Assembly (NCBI RefSeq): GCF_030867145.1
Contig: NC_134440.1
Span: 4,278,001-4,342,000 of the forward strand
Length of the DNA: 64,000 nucleotides
Source of the DNA: Opisthocomus hoazin
Taxonomy: Eukaryota > Chordata > Aves > Opisthocomiformes > Opisthocomidae
Direction: 5' to 3'
Part shown: positions 9,885-21,010 of the stretch, piece after piece
How the letters are laid out: each line of letters begins with the position of its first letter
How positions within the stretch are numbered: position 1 is the first letter of the stretch
Made by a program: the position numbers and the translations under genes
Notes under the pieces: generated by a model
Told to the model about the DNA's origin: nothing
Database searches by the model: none
What the model saw: the letters and a program-made list of their open reading frames with translations, nothing else

Positions 9885-12800
9885 GCAAGGAGCTCGTCTG
9901 CAGCGGGGGTGGTGCAAAGGAAGGGGAATACTCTGCTTATCTCAGCCCTTTGGGACACTTTCCTGTTGGGATTTGCAGAGAGAAGATCAGGAACTCAAAC
10001 CCTGCAATTTCCAGCAGGTGGATTGAGATTCAAGGCTCTTCAGCTCCAGACAGGCTGTGGTGTGAAATAAGGGGGTAAGAGGAGGAGGAAATCTGGTTGG
10101 TGCTGCCTGTCCTGTCTCTGATCAGGTCTCACTTTCCTGACTACGTGGCTAAGCACAGAGGGAGAGACAAGATGGGCAAAAGGGCAAAGGGAGATTGTGC
10201 GCTTGGGGGAGTGCTTTCGGAGCCTCTCACATGTCCTCATTTTTTCTTGTTGCACCTGGCTCTCTCCACTTCTTTTTAGTAGATACTTTCTGCAAGTATT
10301 TGGGGGTGGTGCAGTCCTGCTGTGACAGGGAAGAGCTGAGAGCCGCCAGCTTACAGCAAAGCACAGCGAGCGCTGGACAGAGATGGCAAGAGGCTGCAGC
10401 TTCCCAAACTGTGGCCAGATCACAGCAGAAAGTACAAGGAGACTAGAGACTTCCAGGACAGCCCGTGCAAAGGAGATCAATCAGGGCAAGTGTTATGTTC
10501 CAGTGGGAATGAAAGCTGAGGTAATAGACCTGAGACCCACTGGCCCACAGGATCATTTAGATTCAGTGGGGTGAATTTATGCCCGCCTGTGCTGTCTTTC
10601 CTAATGCCTGGTTGTTGCTGCCAGCACGATTAATTCTGTGAAGCATTTTGGGGATACCGGGTAGAAGAGGTGCACAGCAGAGCAGGGGTTTATTTTGTCT
10701 AATTCAGCTTTCTAAATCCCGAGCCCTCTGAATTATGTGTCTATGCTGATCAGAGTTTCCTCTGCAGAAACTAAAGACTTCAGTTCCTGATAATATGCCA
10801 CATACTGGAATGGTCCTATTTTCCAGTCCAGAGGCAGCTTGAAATCTCACACAAAGACGATTTAATAAAGCATTTCCTTTCAGAGCTCAGCCAGACACAA
10901 GGGATTTCACATCGCTCAGCTAACTGCAAACCTCGAGTCACCCACGGCCCCTTTCTCCAACATCTCATTTCAGCTCTCTGATTAACTTGGCTCAGCTCCT
11001 CCTTTTCACCTTGTTTTTAATGGCAGGAGCATTTCTGTTTGTTGTTGTTTCCAGTGTTGATTTTTCTAAATCGTACAGCCTGAATTTTTGAGAGTAAAAC
11101 AGGATTCGGAGGGACTCCGTTGATGGAGTGCACATATTGACGCTCTTTTGAGAGATGCCTGATTTCCATAACATGCTATGCACCTTCCCACATGCTGCGA
11201 AAGCAGGACGTAACTGCAGCAATGCAGAAATCACCAGGAGATCCTGTCCTCAGTGTGCTGCGTTCAGGGTGCCCACCTTCACTAGCCATTTTTGAAAATT
11301 TAGAGCCTGTTGCTCAAAGTCCCAGCTCAATTTTTGTGAGTACATGAAAAAGGGAGTGAGATTTCTATATTTTTCACCTTGAATCAAAACCTTCCTGGCT
11401 CCTAAACAAGCACTTTTGGCCAATCATTCACTCCTTTTCCCAGGGCTGGGGGGATTATTGGGGGCAGAGGGTCTCTCCCTGAAGTCACGTCTCTCCTTGA
11501 GTTCTTGGACATGAAGGATTATTGGGTTGTGACAACCTCAGCCACTCCCAAAGTATTTCGTGTGGCAGGAGCAGTAAATGCCCAGGTATTAGCAATACAG
11601 TTCTGGAAAGGCTCATGGGGGTGACTGAACTATCGTCGTAGAATGGTCCTCTTCAATATTTCTGAGACATGCTTGTGTGTGGCTTGGCAGTCATCACCCT
11701 GCTCGGTACATAGTCCCAGGCTGAGCACAGCCCCTGTGACTCAGCACCTTGCCAGATCCTCAGCATACAGAGCACAGGTTTTTAGAGGGCTCTCTCTAAC
11801 ACTTCAATTGGGAGTTAGGAGATACAGAGTGGGAGCAGGCAGGTGCTGCATTGCAACTTGAATTACAGCACCATTTTGAGCCTTAAGATTATTTGGCTAG
11901 CTCTTTAGGTACTATAAAGAACGGTAGGCATTATAAATCCATGTTGATCCAATAGTGTCCGCAGAGATATGTTGGTCTGTATCAGCTGGGCAACAGTGTG
12001 CAACCTTGAGGAATAAGAGGAGAGTAGCCTCTGCAGTGTTGGGGCTGTCTGGCAGCCACAGGAGCAGAGAGGAACAGAGAACGTGGTGCTGGGTTTGGCC
12101 AGCAGCCCTGAGGATTTAAGAGTTGGTTTTAGTACTTCACCGACTCAGTAAAGTATGGGCCCTCTCCATCAAAGGTCAGCATCTGCTTCTTAAGTTCTCC
12201 CTGAAAATCTTGGTGTCTCCTACTTACTCTTTTGTACCGAGATGCCAGCCAAGCAGAGCTATATTAATTTCAAAAGTGGAGTTACTCTGATTGCCAAGGT
12301 CTGGAGCTCAGTGTCGTGCCTATAAATATTAATGGTCACTCTGTATGCTATGTGTTCCTACAAGGGGCTCCTGGGACAGTTTACTCTGAACCAGAGAAAA
12401 CATGAAAATGACCCTATTTTTCATGCCCCCCTGCCCCTCCCCCCAATGCCTTTGTAGATAATTGGCATTTAGCAAAGGCCAAGTCAGCATTTCCACTTCT
12501 TGCTCGTGTTTTCTAGGGTTTATAACCTAGTCATAAAAATTCACTTAAGGCTGCAGCTTGGCAGGAAAGGGATCAGCATACCAGCTAATGCTGAAAATTT
12601 ATTTGGACCTTAATGTTCAAAAGTTTGAGCAAGTCATTCTGGAGTTCAGTCAACATGACCTCTCGCGCTGGGAAAACACACGGGCAGGCCAGAACTGGGA
12701 ATATCACATCCACTGAGGATGCCAGTCCCCCTTGTACAGAGCTTGTTAATCACATTACTGCTGCACTGATTGAGATTGCAATCCTGTTGCAGTAGAAGCT

Positions 12801-14220
12801 GAGTAAAGAGCATGCTGAAAAACAGTTTCTGCTCTAGAGAGTTACATATTACAATAATATGGTTTGCAAATGGGTAAAACAAGCAAAGCAAGACTTGACA
12901 TGTGAATGAACAAGCAGAGAGAGAAACCTCCCAGCTCAGTGGCCTTGGGCCAGCCTGTGGTGTTCAACCATTGGTGCCCAACACAAGGAGACCACCAGTG
13001 AGTCTTGACATGAAAAGAGCAGCCATCCAGCACAGATGCAAGAGGCCTCTCTTGCACGCACAAGAGGCATCTCAGCGTGCATCAGGGCATGCAGCAGGCT
13101 GTCCCAAATGCCCGAGGTGTGATCAGTCCTGGCACTGTGGACCACACCACGGCAGAACCTGTTTGACTCGCTCTGGAGGCGGTGCAGGGCCCCAGAGCCA
13201 GGTAGCTGCTCAGCTGGTCTGGTGGTGATGTGGGAGTTCCTGAAACTGGCACAACTCTTCCGGAATTTTGTCTGCCACCTGGATGCTTTTTGCCGTCTGC
13301 ATGCTGTAGAGCAACAACCAAAGAGGCCTCCCACAGTACAGTGAGCAGCAGTGCTAGGCAGTGGGTGTATGGCATTAGCTGCTCCTTGTTGATAATTTGT
13401 TGGCTGCATTTTGATGCTAGATGTTAGGTGGAGGGATATTGTCTTGAACTGGTGAATCCACCACTTAACCCATGAGCTACTTTAAATAGGGGATAGAAAT
13501 GGGTGATCCAGAGCGATTCCTAGATGTGCTGTGTGCCTGCCACTGACCATTCCTAAAGATGTACAGCTCCAGCTGGCTCTGGACATGGTACGAGCACATT
13601 GACAGAGCCTTTGCGCTTGGTTTCAGGCTCCTTTCTTGCATGGTCACCTCTAGCAGTCAGTCAGACAAGTGCTGTACCAATAAATAAACCAGTACCATGA
13701 CTGGTCTCCATTACAACGTTGGAGTATTGCATGGCAGTTTTGGCCCAGTCCGAGCTTCAGGAGCTAGCATGGTCCAGGGACTGTTCCTTAAGGGCTATCT
13801 GGATGTGACCACGCAGATTTGGATAGTAAGAATTTAATATGAAAACATTGGCCATTCAGTGCCAGCTGTCCTCTCAGTGCAGGAGACAGTCACAGGCACA
13901 CTTAATTTACTGACATAGACTCAGACACAGCACATGGGATCCCCTCAGTCTTTTAGAAGCTGAGGTTTATTGAGGCCAAGCAGCTATTGTCATCATATAT
14001 GGCTTGCCTGGAGAATGGAGTTCAGTAAGTCATTGGTGAATAGGTTAAATAAAGGAGATGCCGGCACCGAGTTTAGCAGAAGTCCATTATCTGGAATCTC
14101 TCGGTGTCGATTTTCTGGCCTGGAGCCACCTGAAAACATCTATCTCGGGGCATTAGCTCAGTTACCATAACAACTCATCTAGGAACAACTCCTGACAGCT
14201 TGAAGAGCAGACCAAGGGCC
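9885..14220. other. Non-coding stretch downstream of TINCR ORF
   Basis: In human the TINCR transcript continues in a long, largely non-coding 3' part. Such exons may lie here but cannot be placed by eye. The block 12900-13530 is open in frames of both strands (108 codons on +, 157 on -) without any domain match. Two AATAAA-like signals sit in AATAAATAAACC near 13680. One old SINE tail lies at 10620-10685. Confidence 0.4.
10620..10685 (+). repeat. Old MIR-type SINE tail fragment
   Basis: TTCTGTGAAGCATTTTGGGG and ATACCGGGTAGAAGAGGTGC resemble the tail segment TGTAAAGCGCTTTGGGAT ... GGTGCTATA of the amniote MIR-like family. It is short and diverged. Confidence 0.4.
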
Positions 14221-14310
14221 CACGTGGTATATAAGCCACTCCGCGGTCAAAATAAGCACGTCCAGGATTCTCCCTCTTCTGCAGTCCAGCCTCAGTGTCC
14301 CTGGTGAGTG
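14221..14310 (+). promoter_or_regulatory. Candidate core promoter: E-box, TATA box, first-exon donor
   Basis: A canonical E-box CACGTG (14221-14226) is followed one base later by TATATAAG (14228-14235). About 30 bp downstream, where initiation would be expected (about 14258-14265), there is a short segment that ends in a good splice donor, CTG|GTGAGTG (GT at 14304). Together these would define a first exon of roughly 40-45 nt on the + strand. No coding continuation is recognised. It could drive a non-coding RNA or be a relic promoter of an old LTR element, or it could be chance. Confidence 0.3.
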
Positions 14311-17169
14311 CCAGTGCTTATACAAGCTTTAATACGCTTGGGACACTGTTTTATCATTCAGAGGCTGTTCAGCCTAGTTTTCCAAAGGTCCATCCACTCA
14401 AGGAGCTACCTCCTGGCAGAATAACAAAACCATCCATCTTTGGGGAACCCAGCCGATTCCCTTATTGGCATTCAGTTTACAGTCTCTGATTTTTGGCCTC
14501 ATAAACAAAAACTACGATGGAGCCTTGGCACGAAAACTATGACTGAGCCAATTCCATGAGGTCCAGCCTAGCTGATGCTAAGAAACTACTGCCTACATTT
14601 GACTCCCATGATGACATAAGGATAGAAGTTTGACATAGACACTCGGCAGTTGCTCACTCCAGGCTTATATTACTCCACTATCCTCTCACCTCTTCTCACT
14701 CTCACTGAAATTGCCTGAGCAGCAGTCACCAAGCACAGCAGATCATGTTGGATTTCTAGAAAGAGAAACCAGAAAAATAATGGGATCTACACAGTCTGAT
14801 GCTGCATTGAAAGCCGACATTACAGCCCAGACATGAATTCAGTCCCTTACACTGGATTTCAGTGTGATTTTGTGATGCCTGCTTCTTGCACTGACCTTCC
14901 AGCTCCTGGGGTTGCTCAGCAATTACTCCTCAGCATGGAGGGGAGACTTTTCGCTCCCATCCAACTACTACAGACTTTCCCTGTTAAGCTTAGACCTAGC
15001 AGCAGGCTCCAAGGCTTCTCACAGTAGGATAACAATCCTTTAAATAGCACTGGGAGTCTCTCTTCTTGGGGAGAACTAATTAAGCTCTTCAGCACATACT
15101 TAGACATATGTTGACCTGGTATGGCCTTAACAGGCCTGCCTCCATCTACTGGATAAATAACACTGGCTTAAAAAATATCCTCCTAGAGATGCGTTACTTA
15201 GGCAACAGCCAGGTGGGGGACTGACTTCTCCATCTCTGTGGCTGAACGTAGTATTTATGTGTAGTACTCACAGGCCAAGCTCTCTGCTGATATAAACTCC
15301 TTGAAATTAGTTAAATGATTTTTTTAAGTTCTGAAAGCACCGGTGCAGTTACCTTTGCTGATCTCTTGCAGCGTACAGGCCAGAAAATTACACCTGTATT
15401 TAGCTCAGTTACTTACTGTTCAGGCCAATAAGCTCATTTAACAAAAGCAGAGGGTTGCATCAGCAGAGAACATGGTCCATACGATCCAAATTCCTTCCCT
15501 GTGCAGTTGCATGGGATTGCAGTAGATGAAACTGAGCTGATATGTCCCATGGGGGATCTGTTTGGCTCTAGGCAAAGAATTAATGAATGGAAAGTATATT
15601 CTAAACCAGGTTCTTTTCTGATGTGATATAGCACAGCTTCTTAGACTTCTCTGTAGTTGTGCTGATTTATACCAGCTGAAGATTTTGCCCAGTTGAGATA
15701 AATGCCCTCTCTGTGTCCTGGTGTTTTATGTGGCAGATGTGCTACAGAGTGGGCTCACAGCAAATCCTTGGCTGTTACAATCCCCTGAAATTTCAAGTGA
15801 GGAAGCAAGTACTGGAAGATGAATCCTATTCTGTTTTTTTGCAGAAAACCCAACCAGTGACTGATATCAGCCTAAGCAGACTTGTAGTGTCCTTTGCTAA
15901 GACCCAGCAAAAAACCCCACCCCATAAACTATGAACTTCTCTAAGTCCTGATGAAATGTTTGCAGCATGGGCTCAGTTTCTTGACTGCATAATTGCAAAG
16001 AGCAATTCACAGGAGTCAGAAGACTCAGCCCTGCACTTACTGGCTCAGCTGGGTGGGGCGGCTGCCTGGTGGAGCTGCTGCCTACGGGCCATGAGTATCT
16101 TGGTTGCAGTCCAAGGCATGCTAGTGAGCTCTCTAAGCAAATGCTAGGCCTGAACAGGTACCCTAGAGACTTGCAAGAGCTGCAGCCTCTGTTCTGGAGA
16201 CCCCAGTGGGTAGCCCTAGATGATTACTAAGGGTCTTCAGAAGAGTAACTAAGGAAGTAATCCCACTTTTGCTAAATTTAAGTCTTCTATGCAGGGTCTA
16301 TACCCCTGTCAGAAAATGTTTATAGAACCTTAACCCCAGAAAACCACCATTTAGTGCTAATGCATGGGGGTGAGCACGTCTAGAGCAATTCAAGCTCTCT
16401 CTTACCATAAGCATCCTCAAAGTGCCCCGAACGTTGCAGGCTGTCCTGTTCTACGATGAAAAATGGATTTCCAGAAGGGTGCACTAAAGAGGGAGAGCCT
16501 TGCCTATTGGAAAAGGTTTCCAAACAATAAAGTTGCAGGTTATCTGGAGGGTGAAGGCATCTTTTGCGGAAGGATAAACAAGTCTGAAACCCTGCAAGTG
16601 GCTTATCCTCAGCTGTACAGTGTGACTGAAAAAACAAAACAGTCAGAGGATCAGGTTTGTATTCTCCCCACGCCAGGGTCAGTGTCTCCTTGGTCAAATG
16701 CCATTTTTGATTGCATGTCTACAGCGCTCCAAGTGTTCGCCTCTTTCTTATTCAGATAATGCCAAAGAGCACAGCCAAAGCCATGAGAGACGGGGAGTGT
16801 GACAAGGGCTGAAGGGAAGCAGATGGAAGAGAGCTTGACCGTGGAAAGGCAGCCCGGCCACCAGTGTTTGGTAAGTCCCTCCCTGCACGCCAGCTCAAGG
16901 ACTGTTCAGAAAGCAGCTCTGAGTGTTTTCAGCACAGTAGCCATGAATAATTAACACAAACAAAACAACAAATAACATTTCCTCATCAGCGTGCCATGTG
17001 GTCTCAGCTGCCAAAGGAGAAGCGTGGGTAAGACTGACTCAGCTCCTGAGGGCAGTCAGAGTGAAATGCCCATGGAAGGGCGACTTCTGCCTGGGTGATG
17101 AAGCGAGGAAGAGCTGAGGTGGACTTTGCTTAGGGCCCTAGATGGGGCCAGTGGACATCTGAGACTCCT
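14311..17169. other. Non-coding stretch
   Basis: No exon recognised. A short fragment of a palindromic repeat arm is present at 15665-15690 (TTATACCAGCTGAAG then ATTTTGCCC). Short open frames on both strands (for example 16380-16697 minus and 16463-16759 plus, which overlap) look like chance. Confidence 0.4.
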
Positions 17170-17380
17170 TCCGACTCTACCACAGGATTCCTCAGTAAGT
17201 TGCTGATCCGGGCCTTTGCTTTCCTACATGTAAATCTGAGATAATTTATTCTTCCCTTTCTCCCACTCTTTGTCCATTCAGCTGTGACTCAGGTTAGGGA
17301 CTGTCTGGGCTCCTAAGCAGTTCCTGTGCAGCAGGGCCCTGATATCTAGGTTGAAAGTTCTATACAGCAAATAAGTGATA
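17170..17380 (+). repeat. Nearly full-length old MIR-type SINE
   Basis: The best-preserved old SINE here. In order it shows a diverged core (GACTCTACCACAGGATTCC, later CATGTAAATCTGAGATAAT), a middle CTTCCCTTTCTCCCACTC and TTTGTCCATTCAG, then TTAGGGACTGTCTGGGCTCC, a GTGCAGCAGGGCCCTGATAT segment and a tail with CTAGGTTGAAAGTTCTATAC. This order matches the amniote MIR-like SINE with its conserved 3' LINE-related end. The family name is from memory. Confidence 0.6.
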
Positions 17381-18069
17381 AACACACTATATAGACAGTC
17401 CTGGAGCTTGACAGGCTTTATATATCCAAAGGACAGAGACTGGTTGGTCACTGTTACAGCGACTACCTCACCTGACATTAGGGACCCATTGTTACACCAA
17501 AACTGTCTTATTTTTGAGCCCGGATTTATAAGGTAATGAGCTTCCTTGTGTCGTTCTTCCATCTGTGTGCCATTCCCCCCACTCCAATAACTTCTGAACA
17601 AGCTGACCTGATTCAACCCAGTTTGATGGAAAGAGAGAGGTCTCACAGACCCAACATTCCTGCAATTTTCATGACAAAACAGCAGCTGGATAGGAGAGAG
17701 ACATTTAAGTTAATGTCCTGCTGAAGGAAAGGTAATTACACCTCTTGCTCCCTATCTATTTTGAGATGCAGCAGCCAGGTGACCAGCTGGCATTTAGACA
17801 GTGGCTGGTCAATCAGTACCTGCCCAGCTTCAAACCAGCTCCTGCAAAGCAAGAAGGTGCTGGAAGAGCTGAGGACTTTGCAGGGGAGGTCTGGAGGGGA
17901 TAAGGGTGCCCTAGGGATATTACAGTGAGCTAGGAGCACCAAGAAAGGAAGAAATAAAAAGCAGTCGTAATACACAAATCAGAAGGAGAACGGGTTTCAC
18001 CAGTTTCCCTGCTCACAGAACAACTTGATTTTTGGGTTCAAACTGATTTTCAGGACAAAATGGATGTTG

Positions 18070-18295
18070 CTTTAACAACTACAGCACTTTCCCCAGAAAA
18101 TTTCGATGACTGGCAACTGTCTTACCAACCCCCCCCAAACCTGTATTTTCTGTTTTTCAACTGAAAAACACGTCTTTCTGGACTTTTTTTGGCAGTAAGA
18201 GAACATTTGGTTCTTTTTCCAACAAAAGCATTTGAAGAAATGCCATGGAAAAAGGACTTTCACATTTTCCAGTATTTTTTTTTTTTCCCTAGGAA
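18070..18295. repeat. Possible relic of TTTTTCA/TGAAAAA palindromic element
   Basis: AT-rich stretch with repeated TTTTTC and GAAAA words, including a perfect 9-bp-arm hairpin TGTTTTTCA-AC-TGAAAAACA at 18151-18170. Similar TTTTCNNNGAAAA-rich palindromic elements are common in reptile and bird genomes. A T-run at about 18277-18288 adds low complexity. Confidence 0.3.
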
Positions 18296-18604
18296 TAAAA
18301 ATATTTCCCAAAGTACTTCCTTGGACTTTGCACAGAAAGAGATTCTAAGACAGACAAAGACACGAACATAGTCACAGCTGAAGATCTTTCAGTCCAAGCA
18401 ACTGAGATGGACAAAGAGTGGGATGGGACTAAGTGTGGGAAGAAGGAATGTGGCTTTTCCAAGGACAACCAATAAGCCAGGCGCGCAGTGGAGAGCGTGC
18501 TGGCGCTGTTGGGTTGGCATTTCTGCCACTTGACCATGCGGCGCTTCTGCACGTCTGTCTGTCCTGAAATACTCAGTTTCTTGGAGCAGAGCCAGTACTT
18601 TCCT

Positions 18605-18676
18605 GAGTGCTTGGAAAGTGCCTCACGCAGCCCTAGGTGCAGTCATAAGTAATAATTTAAATGATAATAATAATAA
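18605..18676 (+). repeat. Old MIR-type SINE tail with (ATA)n end
   Basis: GAGTGCTTGGAAAGTGCCTC, then CAGCCCTAGGTGCAGTCATA, then an AATAATTTAAATGATAATAATAAT-like A/T-rich end at about 18650-18676. This is the usual 3' terminus of the family, so the insertion is read on the + strand. Confidence 0.55.
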
Positions 18677-20510
18677 AGTGGAGGTGTGCCACTGAAGATG
18701 GGACATACTCAGCAAGAGCGTCCTAAATCGATGTCCCTCGTCTAGTAAAAGGTAGATTTTGCCTCACAAAGCCTGGGAGACCAGTGTTTACTTCTCTGGA
18801 CCTGATAATCACAGTCTTTTGCTCTGCAAAAGGCAAACTGACCTGAGTTGAATTAGGTCCAGTATCTACTCTAACACCTCATGCCTGTAGTTGGCAGCTC
18901 TGGTCAGATCTGGAAGGCTTTTTGCAGCTCAGGGGGATATCTGGAAAGAGTAAATTAACCGTGGTGGTGTGGGGAGCTGCCTGGACTAATGTTTTTTTCA
19001 GAGATAGGCTTTGATTGACACTTCAAATCTGCCTGACAATCTTTCATTCTAAGTGCAGTTGCTGCCTTTCTCCAGAGCAGGAAGAGCTGGTTTGGTTGCT
19101 GTCCTTCAAATGGCGGATCTTATCACATGGGAAAAAGAAGAAAAAAAAAAGCAAGCCACCTGGAAAACACCCACAGGTACAGCATAAAACCAAGTAAAAC
19201 TAACTGGTTTTATCTGGGGTATTTTTGCTTTTTCCCCTCTATGCCATAATCCAATGCAAAATGTACATGCAAAAAGGCTATGCTCTGCAGAACAAGAGCT
19301 GGACTGTTCATTATGTTGTTTTCCTTCAAGAGATTTTTAATGCTTTGCAGATAGGACTGTACCACTCTCCAGTGATGAGAGGACTGGGAATTCAGTGGGA
19401 CAACCCTTTTACTCACTCATTCTGCCTCTTCTGCTGCCTGTCCTCCCCACACTGCCTCTTAGGCCTTAGTTTCAGGCATCCTTAACACTTGCTAAATGCT
19501 GGGATCACACCATTCAGCTGCTTACACAAGAGGTGGCAGCCACTTTTTACAGTGTAATCTAGACATTTGGGGTTTACCTGAGTCTGGCCAAGAAGAAGGT
19601 CAGGTCTCCAAACAGGCAGAGGCATGCTTTGAATCCTCTTCTGGACACCCACTCAGATGGGAAAATAGGTCTCTTGTCTGAGATGTCCTGTGTCTCCTTG
19701 CTCATCTAGGTCCACCAAAAAACAGCCAGGCTCTTTAGACTGCAGAGTATAAGGCTGTTATATGTCCAAATACCAGGAAAGTTGCTGATAGTAAGTAAGA
19801 AGTGCTCTGAAATGGAAGTTTCCCTTGTTCTCTGTGAACACAGGTGCGGACAAGACCAAGGACCAAAACTGAAAGGCGTGCAAGCTCTCATCTGCATGCC
19901 AGTCTGGGCGTATTGCAAGATGGAGACGTTCGCAACTTCGCACGCTGCACCATGGTTGGGATTTCTTCTTGTCAGGAGTCTTTATATTTGGGATCCTGCT
20001 ATTGATGGGGCATCACAGACAGGATTACCAAAAGCATTGCTGTTCCCTGCTGCTGCATTCACCTCCACCTTGGAGCTGCAGCCAGGGCTTCCCAGCCAGC
20101 TCCTTATCCTGAGCTTCACGGGCAGAAGACAAGCCCAGGCAGGCCATCTCCACCGGCTGCTGTGCTTCAGCAAGGCAGCTCAGGCTGAAGCATGTTTCAG
20201 CGGCTCTTCCGTGCTTCTGCTGTACTCGAGTTGTGGATGTATTGAGTGCTTCAGTTTACAGGGCCATCAGCCTGGCAGCTTTCCTCAGCACTAAATTTAC
20301 TTTTTAAAGTTACATCAGTGTTGTACCCAGAGGGAATGGAGGAACAGATGCAGCCTGTGAAGTCTGGCTTTAATTCACCTGCCTCATTTAATTTCCTGCC
20401 CTGCCTTCTAATCAATGAGTCTGCACTAGCAGCCCTGGGAATACAGAGTTTTTTTCATATATACAGGAGATTTCAACGCAGTGGCTGTGCTGGCTGAGCT
20501 CTCAGGGTCT
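18677..20510. other. Non-coding stretch
   Basis: No exon recognised. An A-rich tract sits at 19131-19150. A 170-codon frame at 19782-20294 has no recognisable domain, and the opposite strand is also open over the same bases. Confidence 0.4.
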
Positions 20511-21010
20511 CGAGCAGGCTGTGTCACATCTCCTTTGAGGCTGCTTCATTATGGATTTCCCTCCCACAGAAGCACTTGCACACACTCTCCAATCCGTGGC
20601 AGCTGCACCACATTTCCTTGCAGGCTCCTGTTGGCGCAGGGCAGCTGTGCCACGTTAGCCTCTCTTAGTCAGGCTGGCTGTGTGGCATTCCCTCCTGGAA
20701 GTGCTCTCCTTCCAGGTGTTCCTGGTTTTCAGCCACATGGCTTTCTTTTCAGGGCCACACGCTGCTTTCTGGGACTCTGTCGTGCTACCTCAGACAGGCT
20801 GCTGAGGCCAGATGTGCCTCACCACATCCCAGGGGCTCCCAGCAACATGGCAGGACCAGTGGTGCTTCGCAGGGTTTCCTTTCTCGAGGCAGTGGTGCTG
20901 ATGCTCACTCATAGGGCCATCGGGCCATCATGCTGTACTGACCCTGTGGTGCACCACTTCCTGGGTGTCCCTTCACCAAGGACCGCAGCACCATGTCACC
21001 TCAAAGGTGC
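20510..21010 (+). repeat. Decayed minisatellite, period about 42 bp
   Basis: A core resembling GGCAGCTGYRCCACATTTCC recurs. Its CAC(A/G)T or related anchor falls at 20525, 20609, 20651, about 20684, 20734, 20823, about 20955 and 20997. Steps of 84, 42, 33, 50, 89, 132 and 42 are close to multiples of 42. Copies at 20598-20620 and 20640-20661 are the clearest. Because 42 is divisible by three, the repeat keeps one frame open. This explains the 264-codon ORF at 20481-21275, whose translation shows the same weak repeat (Cys at residues 14, 42, 56, 67). I regard that ORF as non-coding. Confidence 0.5.

Noticed and set aside
12972..12988. TGGTGCCCAACACAAGG, resembling a retroviral tRNA-lysine primer-binding site right after a CA dinucleotide
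   Set aside because: Several mismatches, no paired LTR found upstream or downstream, and no gag/pol-like frame. Likely coincidence.
12936..13409. 157-codon minus frame opposed by a 108-codon + frame
   Set aside because: Both strands are open together in GC-rich sequence. The + frame has clustered Cys/His but not in a zinc-knuckle spacing.
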